Shown: piece by piece, positions 8,386 through 15,555 of the stretch
How positions within the stretch are numbered: the first letter of the stretch is position 1
Layout: each line of letters opens with the position of its first letter
Origin: Bog-105 sp965277435
Lineage (GTDB): Bacteria; Acidobacteriota; Terriglobia; Bryobacterales; Bryobacteraceae
Direction: 5' to 3'
Length of the DNA: 64,000 nt
NCBI GenBank assembly: GCA_965277435.1
Contig: OZ255821.1
Location: 3,844,001-3,908,000, forward strand
The notes under the pieces: model-generated
Seen by the model: only the letters and a program-made list of their open reading frames with translations
Told to the model about the DNA's origin: nothing
Databases searched by the model: none
Translations under genes and position numbers: made by a program

Positions 8386-9403
8386 CATAATAACCGTTGC
8401 GCGCCTGCACGCGGTCGTCTTTGTTGTCGACCTTGATTTCGACGTGGCGAAAGGCGCCGTCGCGGTTGATGTTGGTTGGCACGTAACCAAGGGAGTATTG
8501 GTTGCGAAGTTCGTCCTGAATTTCGGTAAAAACTTCATTCAATGGATGCTTGCGGTCGACAGAGAAGACATGCCCCCCGGTTTCAGTCGACATTTTGCGC
8601 AGATCGCCTTCGCCCCCCCCGCCGAACATGCCGGATTGCGCATAAAACATGTGATCGACGTAATAAATGCTGTAGATAATGGCGTCGGATTTCTGGGCAG
8701 CATCGATGGCGGTACGGATGTTGTAGGTGCTCCCCTGGTCATCGCCGTCTGTTATTAGCACTAAGGCTTTTCGGCCCACTTCGCTCTTCAGCTTTTCATC
8801 GGACGCCAGGTAAATGGCGTCAAAGAGCAGGGTTCCTTTGGGCGTGCCGGTCTGGGGTACGGGCCCGCTATTGGGAATGCCGCCGCCGAGCATGGGCGTC
8901 TGGCCGTCGCCGCGCAGGTCGTTTAAAGAGGCGCTTAAAGCGCGAGGTGAATTAGTGTAGTCCTGGAGCAGATCGGTACTCTTGCCGAAGGAAATCACAA
9001 AGGCCTCGTCTTTCTTCCGGATCACACTAGAGAAAAAAGCCGAGGCTGCCTGGCGCTCGATGTCGATGAGGCGTTCCTGGCTGGCGCTGATATCGATCAG
9101 GAGGCCGAGCGTGAGCGGCAGGTCGGTCTCGCGCGAGAAGTGTTGAATCGTCTGCTCCTTGCCGTCTTCGTACACTTTGAAATTTTGCTTCTCCAGATTA
9201 GGGATCAGCTGGCCGCCTTTCTTGGTGCGCACCGTAAACAGAACGTTTACCAGATCCACTCCTACGCGAATAGTGGGCGCCTGGTTGCTGGCGCCTTGAT
9301 TCTGATCTTGTTCGGGGCCAGGCGCCTGAGAGAGGGCATTAGGGGAAAGAAGACCAGCCACGATGAAGAAGATGGCGGTCTTACAAGCGCGCGAGTAGGT
9401 CAT
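8363..9403 (-). CDS. Secreted VWFA-related acidobacterial domain protein (second copy)
   Basis: 346 residues from the ATG at 9403; a GTG at 9424 is an alternative start. The signal peptide AIFFIVAGLLSPNALS is followed by a beta segment (TIRVGVDLVNVLFTVRTKKGGQL) and a VWA domain with MIDAS motif DISAS near residue 104, ALVLITDGDDQG, and GGHVFSVDRK. The ending NQYSLGYVPTNINRDGAFRHVEIKV followed by ARNGYYA matches the protein at 2597-3565. A central glycine-rich insertion (MFGGGGEGD) distinguishes it. Its function is unknown beyond probable metal-dependent binding outside the cytoplasm. It converges on rfbD. Confidence 0.88.
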   Translation of the reverse strand: MTYSRACKTAIFFIVAGLLSPNALSQAPGPEQDQNQGASNQAPTIRVGVDLVNVLFTVRTKKGGQLIPNLEKQNFKVYEDGKEQTIQHFSRETDLPLTLGLLIDISASQERLIDIERQAASAFFSSVIRKKDEAFVISFGKSTDLLQDYTNSPRALSASLNDLRGDGQTPMLGGGIPNSGPVPQTGTPKGTLLFDAIYLASDEKLKSEVGRKALVLITDGDDQGSTYNIRTAIDAAQKSDAIIYSIYYVDHMFYAQSGMFGGGGEGDLRKMSTETGGHVFSVDRKHPLNEVFTEIQDELRNQYSLGYVPTNINRDGAFRHVEIKVDNKDDRVQARNGYYATPNDAR

Positions 9404-9506
9404 TCCGATTTGATTATCGTCCACCTAAGCTCGAATAGAAGACGGGCGACGAGACAGAAACGCTGTTTGCGATCGTTCCTACAGTGGACGCGCTGGAATC
9501 AGAGTC

Positions 9507-11438
9507 TCAGGATATGAGATCGCCGCCCGTACGCGAAACCTGTTCAGAGGCGAGCACCACTGCCGAATATCCGGGCAACCGCCAATTATCCTTAGTATCA
9601 GGAGGGTACGTCCCGTAACCGCCGTATTTTGGATCCTCGCTCGACCAGATCACCTTCCAACGGCAATCGAGCGGCGGCGCGAGCAGAGGCTCCGGAGCAG
9701 GGTTCAAATGATGGTCCCGGCTTAAATTGATGAGCAATAAACGATCGCCATTTGCGCCTCCGGAATATCGCAGTAAGAACGAGTTAGGACCAGTCACGGC
9801 GCCATCAATGGCTCCCCACTTTTGCGTCTTGAAGACCGGATCCTGTTTCCGCAGCGCCATCAAATCCTTGTGCAAGCAATACATCTCATGATTTTTCTGT
9901 CGCTCTGAAAAATCGAGCTTTGACTTTTCGAATGTCGAGGGGTTTCCTGGATCCCCAAACACATGCTGCATTTCCGGGAGGGCCAAGCTCCGAAACTGCG
10001 CCAGGAATTGAGTTCGTCCCTCCCGCACCATTTTGGAGAGCTCGGCCCGATGGTCGCAGAAGTAGAGGAAGGGTGTCGTGGCTGCGAACTCCTGTCCCTG
10101 GAAAAGCATGGGTGTTCCGGGCGCTAGCAGAAGCAAGGCGGTCATCGCTTTATACTTGCCTGCTGTCGCTAGAACGTTCGGGCGCTCACCTCGAGCAGTG
10201 TTCGCTATCTGGTCATGGTTTTGAATGAAGGTGACAAATGAGGCCGGTTTTATATCGGATCCCGGCGTACCGCGCCGTTGGCCTTGCCAGCTATACCACT
10301 GGCCCTGGTACAGATATCCGTATTTGACTGCGGACACAAATTCTTGGGGCGCTCCCATGTAGTCGCTATAGTAAGCCTCGTTCCGCCCAGTGAGAGCGAC
10401 AATCGCGCTGTGATGAAAATCATCATTCCACAGGGCGTCCAGGCCTAATCCACCTTCAGCGGGACTGCGCACCAGGTCAGTCTGTTGGGGTTCATTTTCC
10501 GCAATCAATATGATTTGGCGTTTTCCGGCCGCATCTCTTGCTGATTGAGCAATTTCCTGAATAATATGCGGATGCGAAGAGTCATGGATATCTTGTGTCG
10601 CGTCCAGCCGCAAGCCGTCCAGATGAAACTCGTCGATCCAATACTGCGCGTTAACCTTGAAGAACTCTCTTACCTGTTTCGAGTTAGGTCCATCGAAGTT
10701 AATCGCCTGTCCCCAATCCGTCTGGATCGTCGAGAAATAGTCGCTAGCTAAGCTTCCCCAATAGTTGCCGTCTGGACCGAAGTGATTGTAGACGACGTCG
10801 AGAATCACCCCGATACCGACGCGGTGAGCTTCATTGACGAAATCCCGAAATTGATCAGGGACGCCGTAAAGCCAGGTTGGAGCGAAAAGGCCCACGCCAT
10901 CGTAGCCCCATCCGAAGCGGCCGGGAAAATCGGCGATCGGCATGACCTCCACAACCGTTATGCCAACTGAAGCAAGTTCCTGCAACTGGCTCTGAGCGGC
11001 TTCCCAGGTTCCCTCACGAGTGAATGTCCCAATATGCATTTCATACAGGATTTGGCCTTCCAGGCAAACGCCCTCCCAAGCCTGATCAGTCCAGTTGTAA
11101 GCGCTGGGATCTATCACCTGGGAAGCACCGTGCGGTCCGTCGGGTTGAAAGCGAGAAGCGGGGTCGGGGTAACGTTCGCCACCCTGATCCAACTCGAAGC
11201 GATAACGAGTTCCAACCGAGGCGCTCTTTGCAAGTCCGGCGAAGTATCCATCGGTATCCGGTAGGAGAACTACCGTCTGAGCCGGCGCAGTTGACTCTTC
11301 TAGTGCGACGCGCACGCTGATTGCGTTCGACGCCCACACACGGAAGTGCACGCCTCCGTCGGGCTGCGGTTCGGCGCCAACAGGGTATTTTCTAGCGATG
11401 ATTTCCGATCTTTGTTTGCTGGAGTAAGCCTCAGCCAT
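9507..11438 (-). CDS. treZ: Malto-oligosyltrehalose trehalohydrolase
   Basis: About 643 residues from the ATG at 11438, which has GAGGG 8 bp upstream; an ATG at 11510 would add 24 residues. An N-terminal CBM48-like domain (GVHFRVWASNAISVRVALEE) precedes a GH13 barrel containing VVYNHFGPDGNYWG, HLDGLRLDATQDI (nucleophile Asp), LIAENEPQ (acid Glu) and FIQNHDQIANTARGER. This order and spacing fit TreZ, which releases trehalose from maltooligosyltrehalose. The usual partner TreY is not in the window, but glgB lies 8 kb away and suggests a glycogen-to-trehalose link. Two unknown genes precede it on the same strand. Confidence 0.9.
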   Translation of the reverse strand: MAEAYSSKQRSEIIARKYPVGAEPQPDGGVHFRVWASNAISVRVALEESTAPAQTVVLLPDTDGYFAGLAKSASVGTRYRFELDQGGERYPDPASRFQPDGPHGASQVIDPSAYNWTDQAWEGVCLEGQILYEMHIGTFTREGTWEAAQSQLQELASVGITVVEVMPIADFPGRFGWGYDGVGLFAPTWLYGVPDQFRDFVNEAHRVGIGVILDVVYNHFGPDGNYWGSLASDYFSTIQTDWGQAINFDGPNSKQVREFFKVNAQYWIDEFHLDGLRLDATQDIHDSSHPHIIQEIAQSARDAAGKRQIILIAENEPQQTDLVRSPAEGGLGLDALWNDDFHHSAIVALTGRNEAYYSDYMGAPQEFVSAVKYGYLYQGQWYSWQGQRRGTPGSDIKPASFVTFIQNHDQIANTARGERPNVLATAGKYKAMTALLLLAPGTPMLFQGQEFAATTPFLYFCDHRAELSKMVREGRTQFLAQFRSLALPEMQHVFGDPGNPSTFEKSKLDFSERQKNHEMYCLHKDLMALRKQDPVFKTQKWGAIDGAVTGPNSFLLRYSGGANGDRLLLINLSRDHHLNPAPEPLLAPPLDCRWKVIWSSEDPKYGGYGTYPPDTKDNWRLPGYSAVVLASEQVSRTGGDLIS

Positions 11439-11609
11439 GGAATGACCCTCTGCGTTTACATTTCGAGGGTCGTTGGCTGAGGTCTCAGGTCTTGAATTAG
11501 CTTCGAGCATACAAGTTGTGCCCCCTTACAAACGACGAAAAGTATTGCAACACCAAAGTGCATCCGCGGACGCGATCTCCAACAAAAATAAACGTTAGGA
11601 ACTCGCCAA

Positions 11610-11897
11610 CTATCCCTTTTCTTCCGCTCCGTTGCCACTAATATTGGGAACGCCCTGGTTTACGACACCCCGATTCAACGCCCACTTCAGCCGCTGCAGA
11701 GTGTTGCATACTTCTTCTGCCCGGCTTGACCGGCCGTCCTGGTACCCATATATAGTTTGAACCAGATCGAACATCAATTGGCACTCTTCGTCTAGCCGAC
11801 TCAAGCTTTTTGCAAGTTCAGAAAGCTGATCCTGCGTGGCGGGATTTCGGTTCGCCTGCGTGTCAGTGCAAATCTGGGAAATGCCTGGTGTGTTCAT
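11610..11897 (-). CDS. Small helical protein of unknown function
   Basis: 95 residues from the ATG at 11897, 10 bp after the stop of the upstream gene, so the two are probably co-transcribed. The middle is predicted helical and acidic (QDQLSELAKSLSRLDEECQLMFDLVQTIYGY, then RAEEVCNTLQRLKWALNRG). There is no signal peptide, membrane helix or recognised domain. A longer in-frame version beginning at 11975 would overlap the upstream gene and is less likely. It lies 171 bp upstream of treZ. Confidence 0.5.
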   Translation of the reverse strand: MNTPGISQICTDTQANRNPATQDQLSELAKSLSRLDEECQLMFDLVQTIYGYQDGRSSRAEEVCNTLQRLKWALNRGVVNQGVPNISGNGAEEKG

Positions 11898-11907
11898 GCG
11901 ATGTTGT

Positions 11908-12723
11908 TTATTGCCCGGAATACGAGCTGCGCGTCCAGACCGGCGAGGACATTTCGGTCGTCCAAACAGGACCACCTAAATAGAGCGGCCCGACTGACTT
12001 AACAAAAGCCGGCGCTTCGCCTCCAACCACCCAGACTTGCATGTCGGCCGGCTGTTTGCCAACCAGCGGAGCCAGAATTCCGGCTAGTCCACCCAATTGA
12101 ATCCTGGCCACGAAGCGAGTGGCCCGGTGATGGCTGCCGGCAATCGTAAAAGTATCTTCAGCGGCGGGTGCGATGACAATCTTCACCAGGCGTGGCTTGG
12201 GACTGGCCGTCACGTAGGAAACCTCCGTTTCTTTGGCGTGAGGCGGAATATTCTTCAAGACGTTTAGGATCATGCCGTTTGCCACGTCGGGCGGAAGATC
12301 CAGATGTTCCTTGTAGATCTTTTCCTTGCCTTTCTCTTCAGAGCGAACGATGACTTGGCCTGTCGAGGCATTGATTGACAGATCGGTCTGATCCGGAAAC
12401 GTGGGTCCTTTCTGGATATGATGGTCGGCTATCAGCCGGAAGTAGCCCCGTTGCGAAAAGATCGCGATCTCGTCGTCTACTGAGCCATCTTTGAAACGAA
12501 ATACCAAGTGGGATTTCACGCGATTTCTTTGAGTGGTTTGGATGAGATCGCCTGTTGCAATCACCTTATCGTCGGGACTACGAATGACCAGAAATCCGTG
12601 AACCGATCCTTCCTCGAAATGTACTGGAATAGGTTCGGCTGATGACAGCTGAGATTGGGCTGCGCCGACGAAACAAACTACCAATAAGAGTGCTTTGGTA
12701 AAGGCTGAAGGAAGCCATCTCAC
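11908..12723 (-). CDS. Secreted protein of unknown function
   Basis: 271 residues from a GTG at 12723, preferred because GGAGG lies 10 bp upstream and the protein then begins with a clean signal peptide (RWLPSAFTKALLLVVCFVGAAQS). An ATG at 12786 would add 21 residues before it. The mature protein is beta-rich (HFEEGSVHGFLVIRSPDDKVIATGDLIQTT, then HLVFRFKDGSVDDEIAIFSQRGYFRL) and resembles DUF3108-like periplasmic beta proteins, which is a low-confidence impression. It heads a probable two-gene unit upstream of treZ. Confidence 0.65.
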   Translation of the reverse strand: MRWLPSAFTKALLLVVCFVGAAQSQLSSAEPIPVHFEEGSVHGFLVIRSPDDKVIATGDLIQTTQRNRVKSHLVFRFKDGSVDDEIAIFSQRGYFRLIADHHIQKGPTFPDQTDLSINASTGQVIVRSEEKGKEKIYKEHLDLPPDVANGMILNVLKNIPPHAKETEVSYVTASPKPRLVKIVIAPAAEDTFTIAGSHHRATRFVARIQLGGLAGILAPLVGKQPADMQVWVVGGEAPAFVKSVGPLYLGGPVWTTEMSSPVWTRSSYSGQ

Positions 12724-13033
12724 CGTCGGACATCCTCCGTTCGTCGGGATCGCTCGAAAAACTTCAATCAATTTGTGCAGAGTCATTGTTTCATTCAGTC
12801 AAGTTGCTTGATATCGAAAATTGGTCCTGCCTTTAGGCACGCCTTGTGGTTAAGGATTTTGCGTTGACTTAGTAGTTCCGCGTTCACACTAGTGAGAGCC
12901 AACCGGCAGTAACGAGGCGTTTTGGGCAAGTAGAGTAAAGCTTGCTCCCATCGAGCCCCGGATTCACAGGTGAGAAAAGAATAACCATTTGACGGCGCGG
13001 AGACCTACCGCCTATTGGCGCACCGTCATCAAC

Positions 13034-13855
13034 TCATTCAACGACGTTCTCCATCAAAATCAGATTTGGAATTGTAACCTGGTGTCCGTCACGTTCAATT
13101 TCTGTGCCGACCGATCCTACGCCCACTACCTTCCCCTTCATGCCCTGTACCTCGATTTCCCGTCCTTCCGGGAAGTGATCCCGCACAAACGCGCCGGCCA
13201 GGAGATTCGCGACCACAGCCCTACTACCAAGTCCGAGAGCGAGTGCGAGCGCCAGGCCTGCCGATATCATCAGTACGGAAAAGATCACAGTCAGGATGCC
13301 GGTTTGAACCCCTAGTTGAGCCAGCGTCAAGATAATCACGATCAGGGAAAGGAAGTAACGGATGACGTGACCAACAGCCGGAGAATACTCGAGTCCGGCT
13401 TTGTGTGCCGATCCCGCGACAGACGACGCGATAGCGCGGGAAATTGCAAGGCCGCCAACCAGGATCACAATCGAAGCAATTAGGCTAGGCAAATATAAGA
13501 CAAATTTTGTGATGAGCTGAGATACATAATCCAGTTTGAGGGCTTCGAAAGCGGGGAGCAGAAAAAGTATCATCACCACCCAATACACGAGTTTCTTTAT
13601 GAGATTGGTGGGAGATGCTGACAATCCGGCATCGCGCAAGACTCCGTAAATACCGCCGCGTCGGGCAGTGTCGTTAAACCGCATTACTCTTAAGAGTCTT
13701 GCCGTCAAGGCTTCGGCGACTGACGCTGCGACCCAGCCAAGCCCAAGAATAAGCAGCGCGCTCACTAAATTCGGCAAATAGGCAATCATCCGGCTGACAC
13801 TACCGGCCAGGGCTACATTGAGCGCGGTGGTGACATTTTCATAGATCTTCTGCAT
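13034..13855 (-). CDS. Mechanosensitive ion channel family protein (MscS-like, short)
   Basis: 273 residues from the ATG at 13855, with GGAG upstream. Several membrane helices are visible (LVSALLILGLGWVAASVAEAL, LVYWVVMILFLLPAFEAL, LPSLIASIVILVGGLAISRAI, YFLSLIVIILTLAQLGVQTGI). The family's glycine/alanine-rich pore helix (SAGLALALALGLGSRAVVANLLAG) is followed by the start of a small beta domain (EGREIEVQGMKGKVVGVGSVGTEI). The protein stops after that domain, so it lacks the large C-terminal cage of MscS. It is the third gene of an operon behind an ECF sigma factor and a small membrane protein. Confidence 0.8.
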   Translation of the reverse strand: MQKIYENVTTALNVALAGSVSRMIAYLPNLVSALLILGLGWVAASVAEALTARLLRVMRFNDTARRGGIYGVLRDAGLSASPTNLIKKLVYWVVMILFLLPAFEALKLDYVSQLITKFVLYLPSLIASIVILVGGLAISRAIASSVAGSAHKAGLEYSPAVGHVIRYFLSLIVIILTLAQLGVQTGILTVIFSVLMISAGLALALALGLGSRAVVANLLAGAFVRDHFPEGREIEVQGMKGKVVGVGSVGTEIERDGHQVTIPNLILMENVVE

Positions 13856-13880
13856 AGGAAAATACTCCGTTCAACATCGC

Positions 13881-14132
13881 TTAGAAAGTCTTTCTCTGTT
13901 TTCGCGGGCTGGGCGGCGAAGAGAAGAATCGAAATGCCACAGTCAAAAAGGCATGAAGGACAATCCAAAACCCATACACCTGTTTCTCCAACAAATCTCT
14001 GCCGAGCTGAAACGTTCGGATGCGACGTCGAAGCCTCTCCTGAGTATTGGCAGGCGCTATTACCTGGAGGCGTTCCAACATCTCGAGTAACTCGTCCCGG
14101 TCGTTGGGTTTGAAGGGTTCGTCGTTATTCAT
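13881..14132 (-). CDS. Small single-pass membrane protein next to an ECF sigma factor
   Basis: 83 residues; its ATG overlaps the sigma-factor stop by 4 bp (ATGA), which implies translational coupling. The first 45 residues are charged and helical (DRDELLEMLERLQVIAPANTQERLRRRIRTFQLGRDLLEKQ). A membrane helix follows (VYGFWIVLHAFLTVAFRFF), then a basic tail. The position is that of an anti-sigma factor, but it has no HxxxCxxC zinc motif and I do not recognise it. It could be a minimal, non-zinc anti-sigma factor; that is inference from position and topology only. Confidence 0.65.
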   Translation of the reverse strand: MNNDEPFKPNDRDELLEMLERLQVIAPANTQERLRRRIRTFQLGRDLLEKQVYGFWIVLHAFLTVAFRFFSSPPSPRKQRKTF

Positions 14133-14671
14133 TGCTCGCCTACGTATAAGACACGGAGCTCTTCGCGAGCTCGAAGCAGGCGCATCTTAACAGCGCTCTG
14201 ACTAATGCTGAGGCTTTCCGCGATTTCCCGAATTTCGAGATCCATCACGTATTTCATGATTAAGAGGGAACGCTGCTCTCTATCTAAATGAAGTAAGGCT
14301 TGACCGAGTGCCACGGACGTTTCGGTGGATGGGCTCGCCGGGTCCTGACCGCCCTCCCTGGCAAATCTGTCGTCCCGAGATCGATCCTGCCGGTTCTTAC
14401 CCAGAAAATTGATACAGTGATTGTGCGCCACGCGATACAGCCAGGTGGAGAAAGCGGCTCTCTCCTCAAATGAAGGCAAACTCACAAAGACTCTCATGAA
14501 AATTTCCTGTAGCAGATCCTCGGCGTCCGACGCGTCACCGACCATGCGGTAGCAGAGTGTATACACCCGGTTCTTATAACGTCCAATCAATTGATCAAAC
14601 GCTCCATGTTGATGCGGGAGTTCTCGCTTGCAACGGGCCACCAGAGAAGCGTCATCATCGGCGCCCTTCAT
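14129..14671 (-). CDS. ECF-type RNA polymerase sigma factor
   Basis: 180 residues. Region 2 is clear (FDQLIGRYKNRVYTLCYRMVGDASDAEDLLQEIFMRVF, then STWLYRVAHNHCINFL), followed by a variable linker and region 4 (REQRSLLIMKYVMDLEIREIAESLSISQSAVKMRLLRAREEL). It lacks a C-terminal SnoaL-like extension. It is the first gene of an operon with a one-TM protein and a mechanosensitive channel, so envelope or osmotic stress is a reasonable guess for its trigger. It diverges from alkA across a 281-bp gap that must hold both promoters; no clear ECF promoter pair was identified there. Confidence 0.9.
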   Translation of the reverse strand: MKGADDDASLVARCKRELPHQHGAFDQLIGRYKNRVYTLCYRMVGDASDAEDLLQEIFMRVFVSLPSFEERAAFSTWLYRVAHNHCINFLGKNRQDRSRDDRFAREGGQDPASPSTETSVALGQALLHLDREQRSLLIMKYVMDLEIREIAESLSISQSAVKMRLLRAREELRVLYVGEQ

Positions 14672-14952
14672 AAGCGAGCATTCCGGTCAGGCAAATCGAC
14701 CTCACAATCCGCATCGCCTCACTCCCGCTATCCTCCCCGGGGAAAATAGCGTCTGCTGGGGGCGGCCCATTGCTTTGAGCTGTAACAATCATGCACGGGC
14801 CAGCGCTTTCTCCTTCTGCACATTGAGACAGAGCAACTCTATCGGAGGTCACAACTGCAAAATATAAATCGTAAAAAATTCTTCTGGATGTTTTAGCCCC
14901 TGCAGCTTTTTATGTTGCGGTGGCTGTTCTTTTGTCAAACTAGACGAGGAGA

Positions 14953-15555
14953 ATGGAAGAGGCGATCTTACATTTGCGGTCCCGCGATCCGATCCTGGCG
15001 GCCATTATCGAGCGGGTCGGCCCTTGTGTTTTGCTCAAGAGAGAGCCGACTTTTGAGACGCTGGCGCGTTCCATCACCTTCCAACAGTTGCATGGGAAAG
15101 CAGCGCTCTCTATCTTCAACCGCCTCCGAAAAGCGGTGGGTAGGCGCTTTACCGCGGGCGCGTTCCTGCGGCTGAACGAAGTCGAGTTACGAGCCTGTGG
15201 ACTCTCTCGGCAAAAGATGGCGTCGTTGACCGATCTGGCGGAACGAGTGATTCGCAAGGAAGTCAGCTTCCGAAAGCTGGAACGGTTCGGCGACGACGAG
15301 ATTATCGCTATGTTCTCGCAGGTGCGAGGCGTGGGCGTATGGACAGCGCAGATGTTCCTGATGTTTGCTCTGGAACGTCCCAACGTGTTGCCGCTCGGGG
15401 ATTACGGTATTCGGAACGCTGTCCGGCAGGCGTATGGGCTGGCAGCCATGCCGAAACCGGCCGAGCTTCAGAAGATTGCCGAGAAATGGGACCCTTACTG
15501 CACAGTAGCTAGCTGGTACTTGTGGCGCAGCCTGGATAACGTCGCGATGCTTTGA
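14953..15555 (+). CDS. alkA: DNA-3-methyladenine glycosylase II (AlkA-type HhH-GPD)
   Basis: 200 residues from the ATG at 14953 with GAGGAG just upstream. The helix-hairpin-helix is FSQVRGVGVWTAQMFLMFAL and the catalytic aspartate follows in LPLGDYGIRNAVRQAYGL, the arrangement of the HhH-GPD superfamily. FETLARSITFQQLHGKAA matches the AlkA substrate-pocket region. The short length and lack of an N-terminal domain are typical of the bacterial AlkA short form. The enzyme removes alkylated purines from DNA. Its last 61 bp overlap the 3' end of the convergent ankyrin-repeat gene. Confidence 0.9.
   Translation: MEEAILHLRSRDPILAAIIERVGPCVLLKREPTFETLARSITFQQLHGKAALSIFNRLRKAVGRRFTAGAFLRLNEVELRACGLSRQKMASLTDLAERVIRKEVSFRKLERFGDDEIIAMFSQVRGVGVWTAQMFLMFALERPNVLPLGDYGIRNAVRQAYGLAAMPKPAELQKIAEKWDPYCTVASWYLWRSLDNVAML

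Noticed and set aside
11456..11638. 60-codon minus-strand frame upstream of treZ
   Set aside because: It overlaps both neighbouring genes, has no RBS and reads as random composition.
14672..14952. Possible small gene or RNA in the 281-bp gap between the sigma factor and alkA
   Set aside because: Open frames there are short, overlap on both strands and have no RBS; the gap more likely holds the two promoters. No structured RNA was recognised.
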